Assembly: GCA_913061235.1 (NCBI GenBank)
Contig: CAJXTB010000019.1
Span: 1 to 64,000 of the forward strand
DNA: 64,000 nt
Direction of reading: 5' to 3'
Source of the DNA: an uncultured Pseudomonadota bacterium
GTDB lineage: Bacteria; Myxococcota_A; UBA796; GCA-2862545
Made by a program: the position numbers and the translations under genes. Positions within the stretch are counted from its first letter, which is position 1. Every line of letters starts with the position of its first letter. The notes beneath the pieces were generated by a model that searched no databases, was not told the origin of the DNA, and was given only the letters and a program-made list of their open reading frames with translations. This document shows, piece by piece, positions 1 to 7,890 of this stretch.

Positions 1-309
1 GATGGCACTGCAGGCGTCACGTTCACACCGCTCGAGTTCGTGGAGCGTCTGGCGGGGCTGGTTCCTCCGCCGCGGGCTCACCTCGTGCAAACCCACGGCG
101 TGCTCGCAGGGCGCTCCGCCTGGCGCCGTGAGGTTGTTCCGGCTCCACCTGCGTCCGCACCGCAGCGACCAGCGCTGTCGAAGAAGGCGACGCCCGTTCA
201 CAATGCCAGCTACCTGACCCGGGCGGAGCTGTTGTGGCGTGTGTTCGCGGTGGATGGGTGGCGGTGTTTTTGTTGTGGCGGGTCAATGACCCTGCGCGCG
301 GTTCCCTAG
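1..309 (+). pseudogene. IS91-type transposase, C-terminal fragment
   Basis: The open frame enters from the left edge and reads as the tail of a Y2/IS91-group transposase. The segment LAGLVPPPRAHLVQTHGVLA is followed by a VVPAPPAS linker and LTRAELLWRVFAVDGWRCFCCGG, which ends in the Cys-pair (CFCCGG) region typical of these proteins. In intact relatives the frame continues for several dozen residues after the Cys motif. Here it stops at a TAG that lies inside an inverted repeat (306-324), so the end is truncated. Upstream catalytic residues are outside the window. The fragment is probably inactive and marks an old insertion site. Family recognition is from sequence memory of the C-terminal pattern. 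Confidence 0.7.
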
Positions 310-476
310 AGCGCCAATCAGGTAGTCTCCCATCGGCTGGCCGCCGGTCCACGACGGGGGCGTCGTCCTACGTCGGTCACGGGGCAAGCCAAGCTCCCTC
401 CTGGCTCCTAGCCCACGCCGCGGCTTGGCTGGCCACCCTCGGTCCGACCTCGCAAGTTACCTGACTGGCGCTCTAG
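306..476. repeat. 171-bp segment bounded by 19-bp inverted repeats
   Basis: CTAGAGCGCCAATCAGGTA at 306-324 is matched in inverted orientation by TACCTGACTGGCGCTCTAG at 458-476, with 18 of 19 positions identical. The intervening ~130 bp holds no convincing coding frame. The left copy supplies the stop codon that ends the transposase fragment. The layout fits a small non-autonomous (MITE-like) insertion or paired subterminal repeats of a decayed element. I see no clear target-site duplication. Confidence 0.6.
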
Positions 477-540
477 CCGCGCGCCACGTTGTGCGTCCTG
501 GACGACGTCGTTCGTCCGCAGTGTCTAGTTCCCCACGCGA

Positions 541-869
541 GTGTGCTGCGACATGGACACCCCCGGCGGGCCGTGGGCAGTGCTGTAGTGGGCCACCAGC
601 GCAAACTTTCACGCCAACGCCCATGATGTCGTCTCCAGCACCGAATCGGAGTGGTCAATAGACATCGAAACCGCTGAAAGTTACTGGAACACGGTGACAA
701 CCACCGGCTTCGAGGTCGATGGCGGTCCCACGTACATCTGGCAAGACGCCGTGAAGTACGGCATCTCCAACCGTCCCAATGTCGAGTACCTGTCCGCGGG
801 CGCAACCAAGCGACCTGGAACTGCAACGCCTCCGGCAGCAAGGTCTTCAAGCGCGCGATTCGCAACTGA
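541..869 (+). pseudogene. Broken gene resembling a fibrinogen-like (FReD) domain protein
   Basis: Three pieces in the plus direction read like one protein. A CDMDTPGGPW segment recalls the CDM-TDGGGW signature that opens fibrinogen-related domains. A TAG interrupts the frame at 586-588. The same frame then resumes with a Trp/Tyr-rich stretch (601 to about 790), and the coding sense shifts near 790 into another frame that ends WNCNASGSKVFKRAIRN and a TGA at 867-869. One stop and one frameshift are therefore needed to reconstruct it. No start or signal peptide survives. The fibrinogen assignment rests on a short motif and is tentative; the broken state is clear. Confidence 0.4.
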
Positions 870-890
870 GGCGCCGCTGAACACGTGCCG

Positions 891-1259
891 TCAGTCCACA
901 CCCCAGCGACCCGCAGCCAGGCCCATAATCGTGGGCCCTGACACCAACAGCGAGGGCATCGGAACCCACCCACGCTCTGCTCGCGCATCTAGCAGCTCAT
1001 CAACACTCGGTACATGGTCCCAGACGGCGACCGCCGTCACAGCAGCGTTTCAGGTGGTGTCGTAGACCAGCACCAACCCGTCATCCAATTCCACAACGAG
1101 ATCGATGGTGTACTCGTCCATTTGATGCGCGTCGTGAAGAGTGAAACCAGCGGCAATGACCGCGTTCACGACTCGTTCGGTCGTGGTCTGGCGGTCGAGC
1201 CAAGTCGTGAGCTCCGCGAGGCGGGGAGCAGGAATGGAGAAGTGTGGAGTCAGCTGCAT
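891..1259 (-). pseudogene. Small protein gene interrupted by an in-frame TGA
   Basis: From ATG at 1259 the minus strand reads 69 plausible residues ending LDDGLVLVYDTT, then TGA at 1050-1052. The same frame then continues for about 50 protein-like residues (NAAVTAVAVWDHVPSVDELL and onward) to a second TGA at 891-893. The two parts have matching character, with acidic residues and an alternating hydrophobic pattern, and look like one protein of about 120 residues with a nonsense mutation. No ribosome-binding site is evident. The family is not recognised. The 69-residue product could still be made. It sits among other broken genes, which favours decay. Confidence 0.4.
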
Positions 1260-1313
1260 GGGAGGTCATAGCGGGAGGGTCACTCTCTCGACCGCTACAT
1301 CATCCGCCGATGC

Positions 1314-2135
1314 TTAGTGTTCGCTCTTCGGCTCTCGTCGCAGCACGTAGCGGACTGACACAGCAGCAGACCACACCTTCGTCGCCATGCCACCCACCGC
1401 CAACGGCGCACGGACTTGGGCGTTCAGGCCCCACTTCTTGCCCACAGCAATCGTTGCACCACCGGTCGCCGCAAGCTCACGCATGGGAGGGGTCAGCATC
1501 GGATGACTGCCCTCCATCTGCTCGGACACGGACAGTCCAAGCCACGGCACAACCGCGCCAAAGCGACGGGCACCGCGTAGGTCCGCTCGGAAGAACGGCC
1601 CCTGGAGACGCCCGTCCCAGCCCCGGTACACGGGAACCCGAGCTGAGGCGGACGGAAGCACCAACCACGTCGACCCCAGTGCCGCGTCAACAGACAGGCG
1701 TGGGTCCACAGAAGCAGTAGAGAGCGGCGTGAAGGTGAACGCACTGCCCACACCGCCGGTTGGAATCGACAGTCCAGCACGCACCGTCACGACAGCCGTG
1801 GGTTTCGCCACTGCTCGATACACCGCATGGAGCGTGGCATCGCGGGAGTCCAGCGACCCATCAGACCGACGCTGAACGCCGAATCCTGCGTCTACACCCC
1901 ACCGGCCCGTGGCCCAGTATTCACCGCGCACAGAGGCCATTCCCACGACCAGATTCGGACCTACACCCGTCCACAACCCCAGCTGAATGGCGCCTTGTTT
2001 GCCCTGTAGTGGGGCGTCGACATCGGTTCTCCCGACCGGGAGAGTGCTATCGCTTCAACCGCTTCATTGAGCTTGCGCCGGCAGAGCAGCGAGAGTCAGA
2101 AAGGCGAAGGTCGAAAAAGAGACGAACAGATTCAT
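1314..2135 (-). pseudogene. Outer-membrane beta-barrel-like protein split by two in-frame TGA codons
   Basis: The first 23 codons from ATG at 2135 encode a good signal peptide, with a hydrophobic core and a PAQA cleavage motif. TGA codons follow at 2064-2066 and 2055-2057, and the same frame then continues for about 245 residues. That body has alternating aromatic/Gly-rich strands (GLWTGVGPNLVVGM near its start, WSAAVSVRYVLR near its end), as expected of an outer-membrane barrel. Signal peptide and barrel are in register, so the gene was probably once continuous. The barrel alone could start at TTG 1976 but would lack an export signal. The two TGAs sit in a short duplication (TGAAGCG repeated at 9-bp spacing), which may be the cause of the break. 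Confidence 0.6.
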
Positions 2136-2170
2136 GAAGTCAGCCTAGCTGTGCGCAACGCGCGGCGGTG

Positions 2171-2938
2171 TCAGGGCTTGTACTCAAATGCCCACGCGAC
2201 CTTCTGCGCTGCAGGCAATGACGCGAGGTTTAAGGCATTGTTCGGGTCCAATACATCTTGCACCTGGAAGGCGTACCAGCCCGGCTCAAGCGCTTCGGTC
2301 GGCTTGACCAGGTAGGCCTCGCGGCTGCGCATAGGCGACAGCTCAACCGCAACGACTCCGGCAGACGTGTACAGATTGGCATCCGCTTCTTCGGTGCCGA
2401 AGGGACCTGCGATCTCAACCTTGGCCGAGTAGGTCAGCTTGTGCAGCTCCAAGCCCAGACGAGTGACCTCCTCCAGACGAAGCTCAGTCTGGAAAATGAC
2501 CTCAAACGGCGTGCGTCCAGCGGTTGTTGAGATGGCCTGTAGGCCGCTGACCTTGGACAGCTCATTGCCAATGACCTGGACCGGCGTGGGATCCAGCTGC
2601 TTGTAGGCCGTCTGACCGACCACGTAGAATCCACGCTCTTCAGGGCGGGGGTACAGCGCAATATTCGGCGGAGCGACCGTGCCATCTTCGGCGGCAGTGA
2701 CCACGACTTCGTCTTGAACGAAACCGTCTTTTCCAACGCGTAGGGTCATGGGGTAGGTCGGATTTTCGACCGAGAAGTAGCCGTGGTCGTCAGCCGTAAT
2801 GTTGGTGCCGTCGATCAGAATCGACGCCCCTGCAATCTGCGAACCCCAGATGTCGAGCACCTGTCCGTCGAGTGTGGCAGGTGCGGTCTCTCCGCAGGCC
2901 AGCGTGAACGCACACAAGGCAACCAACGAGCGAGTCAT
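2171..2938 (-). CDS. Lipoprotein with N-terminal carboxypeptidase-regulatory-like domain
   Basis: The product is 255 residues. It starts MTRSLVALCAFTLAC, a lipoprotein signal with Cys15 as the lipidation site. The following ~70 residues (DGQVLDIWGSQIAGASILID) resemble a carboxypeptidase-regulatory/CNA-B-like beta-sandwich with the usual GYFSV step. The rest is an unassigned beta-rich region without catalytic motifs. The start at ATG 2938 is supported by GGAG about 6 bases upstream; a longer frame upstream lacks this. The protein probably sits at the outer or inner membrane facing the periplasm. Its signal region is duplicated near 6944-6996. Function is unknown. Confidence 0.75.
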   Translation of the reverse strand: MTRSLVALCAFTLACGETAPATLDGQVLDIWGSQIAGASILIDGTNITADDHGYFSVENPTYPMTLRVGKDGFVQDEVVVTAAEDGTVAPPNIALYPRPEERGFYVVGQTAYKQLDPTPVQVIGNELSKVSGLQAISTTAGRTPFEVIFQTELRLEEVTRLGLELHKLTYSAKVEIAGPFGTEEADANLYTSAGVVAVELSPMRSREAYLVKPTEALEPGWYAFQVQDVLDPNNALNLASLPAAQKVAWAFEYKP

Positions 2939-3036
2939 GACGTCTCCATTCAATCCGCGCCAGGTGTAACGCGGGGGAAGAGCACTGTGCTCACCGCCGC
3001 GTTTCACCAGACGCAATGGGTTCCGTCCGCCCAGCC

Positions 3037-5982
3037 CTATCCGCGAGAGCGGCGACGCAGAGCCGGCAAGATGCCGAGCAGCGCGAGCATGCCTAGTGGC
3101 GAAAGCGGCATGTTCGAGCTCGATGAACATCCGCAGCTGCTAGACCCGCCAGCGACCACTTCGTCGTCATCCCCACAGATCCCGTCGCCATCACTGTCAC
3201 CGATCTGGTCATCGCCGACACAAAGATCTTGGTCATCGCAGACGCCGTCATTGTCGGAATCACCCGTGGCGTCATTGCCAACACACACGTCTTGGTCGTC
3301 GCAAATGGCATCGCTGTCGGTATCGCCCGTTGCGTCATCGCCAAGACACAGATCTTCATCATCACAAACGCCATCACCGTCGGCATCGCCCGTGGCGTCG
3401 TCACCGGCACACAGGTCGTCGTCGTCGCAAATGCCGTCGCTGTCGGTATCACCGGTCGCGTCGTCGCCAACGCACATGTCTTGATCGTCGCACACCGTGT
3501 CGTCGTCGATATCGCCGGTTGCGTCGTCGCCGCTGCACAGGTCGATATCCTCGCACACGCCGTCAAGGTCTAGGTCGCCGGTGGCATCGTCACCTTCACA
3601 CTCGTCTCGGTCGTCGCACACGCCGTCATCATCGGAGTCACCCGATTCATCGTTACCCAAACAAACATCGCAGTCATCAGGGACGTCGTCACCGTCTGCA
3701 TCTTGGCTATCGTCGCCAAAGCACACGTCGCACGTGTCTGCGATGCCATCGTCATCGTCGTCGGCCTCAAACAACTCAATGACGCCATCGTCGCAAACGG
3801 GGTGAAGAAGGGGGCCGCCAGCATCGGGATCGAGAACATGGGTACTAGCCACGTCTTCTCCACTGACCGAGTCGGTCCATGACGCATCCGCGGTGATGGA
3901 GATGGAGTCGACAATGTCCTGGGTGATCTGCAGCGTCAACACGGCACCTGGCTCAAGCGACGCAATCATCAGCTGACCTTGGACATCCGACAGTGCGGTG
4001 AAGCCATCATCATCGGCGCTGTTGGTGAGCACACGCGGCACAGGTTCCGACCCATTGGAGTCTTCGACCAAGACAACCTGGAATGTCCCGCTCAGACCCT
4101 CAAGAACATCGATCAGTACGTCGACGTCGGTGGCGGCGGCGTTGCCGTTGTTCCGCACCTCCACTGTGTAGACCGCCGAATCGCCTATGACGACGCTATC
4201 GAGCGCGTCCCACCGAAGAGTGACCTCCACATCCGAGGCTTCAATGGCCATCGCTACGACGGCGCTGTTGACCACAACGCCGTTGAGGCCTGTTTGATAG
4301 CGAATCTCAAAGTCGGTGGAATCAGACGGCACGTCAAACAACTCGAAGACATCGATGTCTACGCTTCGGTCGACGTCGAGCCACGCTGGTGTGGTGACGG
4401 CATCGGTATCCAACGACACAATGCTGCCGTCGAAGAGCTCGCCACCCATGTTGTAGGGCCCACTCACCCAATCCGACACGTCTAGACCGTCCCCACACTC
4501 CGGACAGTCTACAAACAGCCCTTCATCACCGCTGACTGTTGCGTCTCCGAGGGCCGCTACGATGCCAATACGGGCGTCAGGTACAAGCGCGGACTTCCAC
4601 CCTTCAAGCAGCAGACTCTGTTGATCACTCAATAGGTAATCTTGCCCTTCGTACTGACGAATACGGCGAAAGGGCTCATCCGGTTGCTCAAACACAACCA
4701 ACAAGCTCCAAAAGGAAGCTCGGGCGTCGGTGCCGCACGGCACGCCCGACACCGAGACATCTCCGGAGCCGGTGACCAAGGATGTGACGTCGGCACGGTA
4801 GCTGCGCAGAATGTCTTCGCCCGCCGCGAACAACAGTTCCTCGTCAGCCGTGACTTCTTGCACACCCGATGTGGTCAGCTCAACGCGGTCCGACGCATCG
4901 GATGTGTCATTCGCATCACCACCACAGGTCCACGACAGGCTCGCAAAGGCCACCTCCGCCCCATCAGGCAGTGTGAGAAGGCTAGTCGAGGCATCGTCTG
5001 TGGGGGCTGGAGCGCCAATCTGAAGGAAAGAGCCGCGGATGAGCCAGTCATTGACGGGCTCCAGCGGCGTTGGCGGGTTCTCCACCTCGCACTCCAACTC
5101 CACAACCACCAGACCATTACCACCGGTGCGCGACCGACCGCCAAGGCCGACTCCGGCCTGATATCCGAGGTGGTCCTGCATAGGCGGGACCTTGATGGAC
5201 TGCTCGCTGAACAACACCGCGCCGTCAGCAATGTCGGAGCGCACGAAGCCATGGCCCCCTTCGCCAGCATCTGCAAAGGTGCCACGGAAGCTGTGCACGT
5301 CTACCCCAGAGACGCCGCCGACGTAGCCGCCACCGCCGCCGCCGTAGCCCCGTGTGCTGACCTCACCGCCGTCCTGGCCCATCAGGGGGAGGTAGCCGTC
5401 AGTGACCGGTAGGTTGCCATTGCCACCTGCCGACTCATCTTCGCTGCCGCGCTCGGGACCATCGCCACTACCACCGCCGCCTCCCGCCACAATCAGGCTT
5501 TGGTCGAGGGCAAACACCCCAGTGAAAACGCCGGATAAGCCACCACCGGCACCGACTTCTGCGAGGCCAGCACTCGTGCTCTGGTCTCCCTTTCCGCCGC
5601 CGCCGTAGGTCCGCGGCGTACTACCGTTTCCGGCACGTCGGAACTGGCCACCCTCGCCAACCACAATCGCGAAGACATCGCCCTCAACCACGTCCAGACT
5701 ACCCGACGAAAAGCCACCGGTGCCACCGGACATCAAGTCATTGCTCCAGGCAAAGCCGCCGCCACCGGCACCCCAAACGCTGAAGCGGGCGCGCAACGTG
5801 CCGTCCGGAACGGTGAACGATTGGTCCTCTCCGGTGTATTCAAAACGGATGGCCTGTTGGTAGCCTTCCTCAGGGACCGTTCCATCTCCTGCGTCACCAC
5901 AAGATTGGGCGTGGGCAGCCAGAGGCGACACAACAGTGGTGAGTAGACCCGCTGCAAAAACGAGATGGGAACGGGTGCGCAT
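3037..5982 (-). CDS. Large secreted protein: Gly-rich domain, DUF11-like repeat, TSP3 repeats, MYXO-CTERM-like tail
   Basis: The protein has about 981 residues. MRTRSHLVFAAGLL begins a signal peptide ending AHAQ. A glycine-rich region (roughly residues 55-290, many GGGG runs) follows, then a central domain and a DUF11/CARDB-like repeat (VEVRNNGNAAATDVDVLIDV). About ten 21-residue Asp-rich thrombospondin type 3 repeats of the form C-GDDATGD-D-DG-CDD-D come next; these bind calcium in known proteins. The C terminus has SSSCGCSSSS, a hydrophobic segment and RRRSRG, matching the MYXO-CTERM layout used for sorting to the myxobacterial surface. ATG 5982 is chosen because AGGAG lies 6 bases upstream and the signal peptide begins there. 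A surface or adhesive role is likely but inferred. Confidence 0.85.
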   Translation of the reverse strand: MRTRSHLVFAAGLLTTVVSPLAAHAQSCGDAGDGTVPEEGYQQAIRFEYTGEDQSFTVPDGTLRARFSVWGAGGGGFAWSNDLMSGGTGGFSSGSLDVVEGDVFAIVVGEGGQFRRAGNGSTPRTYGGGGKGDQSTSAGLAEVGAGGGLSGVFTGVFALDQSLIVAGGGGGSGDGPERGSEDESAGGNGNLPVTDGYLPLMGQDGGEVSTRGYGGGGGGYVGGVSGVDVHSFRGTFADAGEGGHGFVRSDIADGAVLFSEQSIKVPPMQDHLGYQAGVGLGGRSRTGGNGLVVVELECEVENPPTPLEPVNDWLIRGSFLQIGAPAPTDDASTSLLTLPDGAEVAFASLSWTCGGDANDTSDASDRVELTTSGVQEVTADEELLFAAGEDILRSYRADVTSLVTGSGDVSVSGVPCGTDARASFWSLLVVFEQPDEPFRRIRQYEGQDYLLSDQQSLLLEGWKSALVPDARIGIVAALGDATVSGDEGLFVDCPECGDGLDVSDWVSGPYNMGGELFDGSIVSLDTDAVTTPAWLDVDRSVDIDVFELFDVPSDSTDFEIRYQTGLNGVVVNSAVVAMAIEASDVEVTLRWDALDSVVIGDSAVYTVEVRNNGNAAATDVDVLIDVLEGLSGTFQVVLVEDSNGSEPVPRVLTNSADDDGFTALSDVQGQLMIASLEPGAVLTLQITQDIVDSISITADASWTDSVSGEDVASTHVLDPDAGGPLLHPVCDDGVIELFEADDDDDGIADTCDVCFGDDSQDADGDDVPDDCDVCLGNDESGDSDDDGVCDDRDECEGDDATGDLDLDGVCEDIDLCSGDDATGDIDDDTVCDDQDMCVGDDATGDTDSDGICDDDDLCAGDDATGDADGDGVCDDEDLCLGDDATGDTDSDAICDDQDVCVGNDATGDSDNDGVCDDQDLCVGDDQIGDSDGDGICGDDDEVVAGGSSSCGCSSSSNMPLSPLGMLALLGILPALRRRSRG

Positions 5983-6111
5983 AAGGGCTCCTAGACATGC
6001 GACGTTGTCGGAGTGCAGCAGTGCAACCAAGGCTTCAACGTCGAGCCGGCGCAACATGAAGAGGGCTAGGTTTTATGTCGACCTTTTCGTTTGGCTCCCC
6101 ATTCAAGCCAC

Positions 6112-6163
6112 CGAACATCCCGTCTCAGATGACGATGCTGTCGACTCTTCGGATGTTCGAACA
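6112..6163. promoter_or_regulatory. Inverted repeats in divergent promoter region, possible TetR operator
   Basis: TGTTCGAACA at 6154-6163 is a perfect 10-bp palindrome. CGAACATCC at 6112-6120 is the exact inverted copy of GGATGTTCG at 6151-6159. These sites lie between the divergent MYXO-CTERM protein gene and the TetR-type regulator gene, where an autoregulatory operator would be expected. Function is inferred from position only. Confidence 0.35.
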
Positions 6164-6263
6164 GTGTTCTACGAAATCGCAAACCAAGTCAGCGGCGAGT
6201 CCATCCCCTTTGCGCACCACTACAGGCCTAGGCAAGAAACTCCCAGACGGAGTACGCGATGGC

Positions 6264-6845
6264 ATGCCCATCCATCCTACCGACCGTATTCTGGCCGCAA
6301 TGCGCACGTTGCTGAACGACGAAGGCCCGAAGGCCATCACGTTTCGGCGGGTGAGCGAGACATCGGGTTTGAGCGTAGGCACCGTGGCCTACTACTTTGG
6401 AAGTCGAGACGGCCTGTTTGAAGCCGCCCTCGACTCCTGGCATGACGTGGTCAGCGGGTATGTCCGCGCCATGGTCACGCCGGACGCGGCAAAGGCTAAG
6501 GCTGCCGCAGCAAACGCCGTCGATGCCCTTGTACGGCGCGCCCTAAACAGCAGACCTACCATTCGTTTGCGCACCATGGCATGGATGCTCAACTGGCGAC
6601 TTCCAACCGAACGCAGACGTGAAGTCTCCCACAATCTCAATAGTATCTCCGCTCTTCCGTGGGCCACGCACTGGCCCGTCGCCGACCGACGAGTGCTGTC
6701 CCTGGCCATGACGTTCGCGGTGCAGCGATTCGCCTGTTTGGACGACGATGAACTGCTCGACTTCACCGGCGCAGCCACGGTCGAAGAGGCACACAAGACG
6801 GTGCAACGCGTCATCCAACGGCTCCTGGATGACCTGTCCGAATAG
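6264..6845 (+). CDS. TetR-family transcriptional regulator
   Basis: This is a 193-residue regulator. Residues 4-50 form the TetR helix-turn-helix (TDRILAAMRTLLNDEGPKAI, then VGTVAYYFGSRDGLFEAAL, the recognition helix and TetR signature). The C-terminal ligand/dimer domain is helical and has no recognisable ligand motif. ATG 6264 gives the usual TetR length. A longer frame back to 6075 would add 63 non-conserved residues and run through the inverted repeats at 6112-6163, so the short form is preferred, although the Shine-Dalgarno match is poor. It is divergent from the large secreted protein gene and may control it and itself. Confidence 0.8.
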   Translation: MPIHPTDRILAAMRTLLNDEGPKAITFRRVSETSGLSVGTVAYYFGSRDGLFEAALDSWHDVVSGYVRAMVTPDAAKAKAAAANAVDALVRRALNSRPTIRLRTMAWMLNWRLPTERRREVSHNLNSISALPWATHWPVADRRVLSLAMTFAVQRFACLDDDELLDFTGAATVEEAHKTVQRVIQRLLDDLSE

Positions 6846-6989
6846 ATCCACCGGTCCCTTTATGCGAACCGGAATTGTTCCGATTTTCGACTCATCTGAC
6901 TCGGTATCCTCGTCGTCACAGCTCGAAGGGGTCGCGGTCTGTACGCAGGCCAGCGTGAACGCACACAAGGCAACCAACGAGCAAGTCAT
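6846..6989 (-). pseudogene. Duplicated lipoprotein signal-peptide fragment
   Basis: ATG 6989 opens MTCSLVALCAFTLAC, nearly identical to the start of the lipoprotein at 2171-2938, and a 53-bp stretch (6944-6996) almost matches 2893-2945. After the lipobox Cys the sequence becomes a short Ser/Asp/Glu-rich stretch. The frame then runs on antisense through the TetR gene to 6543, where similarity to the paralogue is lost. The simplest reading is a duplicated 5' end whose body was lost or replaced. A small lipoprotein could still be made from it, so the pseudogene label is provisional. Confidence 0.45.
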
Positions 6990-7110
6990 GCCGTCTGCAG
7001 TCCATCCGCTGCCCGTGTGACGCGGATGACGACCGAGGGGCTCTTGTACCCGCTTCGCAAGCCGACACACCGCATTCAACCGTCCCCTCACGCTGCGTGG
7101 CCGGCACATC

Positions 7111-7623
7111 ATGGCTGCGCTAGTTCGCGGCATGTCAACCAGTCCATCCAAGGTCATCCTGCGCACCACTGAAAGACAGGAATGGCTCGACCTACGGCGC
7201 TCGAGAGAATCACCGGCGATGGTTCAATACGAGCATCCACACCGCACCGTATTCACGCCGCTCGAGGACGCTGCGTGGTGGGAACGAACCGTAGTTTTTG
7301 GGCATTTCCGCGTTTGGACGCTCTTGTATGGCGACGACATCGCTGGCTTCGTCAACGCCTTTGCCTTCACACACGAGCCACAACGTACCTGCGAGACTGG
7401 CATCGTGGTGTTTGAGCCCTTTCAGCGCCAGGGAGTAGCAACCGCCGCCTACCAAGCCCTACTGCCGCTCCTACGCAGCGAGCTTCGAATCGAGCAGACA
7501 TGGTGCGGGATTCACCCGGACAACCAGCCTTCCTTACGCCTATTCAACAGCCTCGGGTACCGCAGAGATGGGACTGTGTCTGACCCGCCCATTGAATGGG
7601 TCAAGATGACGCTGACGCTGTAA
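7111..7623 (+). CDS. GNAT-family N-acetyltransferase
   Basis: The product is 170 residues (163 from the alternative ATG 7132). It has the GNAT order: an N-terminal strand/helix region, a central beta strand CETGIVVFEPFQ, and the acetyl-CoA binding motif QRQGVATAAYQALL (Q-x-x-G-x-A). The later segment IHPDNQPSLRLFNSLGYRRDG is characteristic of RimJ/RimL-like acetyltransferases that modify N termini or small amines. The substrate cannot be read from the sequence. Neither start has a strong ribosome-binding site. It is convergent with the small gene at 7630-7890. Confidence 0.8.
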   Translation: MAALVRGMSTSPSKVILRTTERQEWLDLRRSRESPAMVQYEHPHRTVFTPLEDAAWWERTVVFGHFRVWTLLYGDDIAGFVNAFAFTHEPQRTCETGIVVFEPFQRQGVATAAYQALLPLLRSELRIEQTWCGIHPDNQPSLRLFNSLGYRRDGTVSDPPIEWVKMTLTL

Positions 7624-7629
7624 ACGCGA

Positions 7630-7890
7630 CTACCGCTCGCTAGTAAACCAGTGGTCCAGCGTTCCATCTTCCAGCTCCGCCATGGCGTGCTCCACAAAGT
7701 CCCGCCACGTCGTCCACTGCTGAAGCTTCACAGCGTCCGCCACCGTCGCATCGCCAGCCAGTCGCTCCGTGAGTTTCGGAATCTCTCGGTCCACTGCCCA
7801 AGCACGCAGTCTCTGCATGAACGCATGAGCGACGACGACGGCGTCTTCCGGGGCAACGTCCACCGCCCCACCGTCCTCAAACAGACTCAC
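7630..7890 (-). CDS. Small acidic protein translationally coupled to the GbsR-like regulator
   Basis: The product is 86 residues, starting at GTG in the overlap GTGA with the stop of the upstream regulator gene. It is acidic and predicted helical (VVVAHAFMQRLRAWAVDREI; WTTWRDFVEHAMAELEDG), with no Cys, signal peptide or membrane segment. I do not recognise the family. The start-stop overlap indicates co-translation with the regulator, so it may be a partner or modulator of it; that is inference. Confidence 0.65.
   Translation of the reverse strand: MSLFEDGGAVDVAPEDAVVVAHAFMQRLRAWAVDREIPKLTERLAGDATVADAVKLQQWTTWRDFVEHAMAELEDGTLDHWFTSER

Noticed and set aside
2055-2066. Reassignment of TGA to an amino acid
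   Set aside because: TGA ends many genes at overlapping ATGA/GTGA junctions in this window (for example 9593, 10174, 14313, 21546, 28441), so the code is standard.
3330-3782. Arg/His-rich plus-strand open frame
   Set aside because: It is the complement of the Asp-rich TSP3 repeats, and its bias comes from those codons.
3170-3790. 63-bp repeats that could be mistaken for a CRISPR array
   Set aside because: They encode continuous TSP3 repeats in frame, have no spacers, and no cas genes are near.
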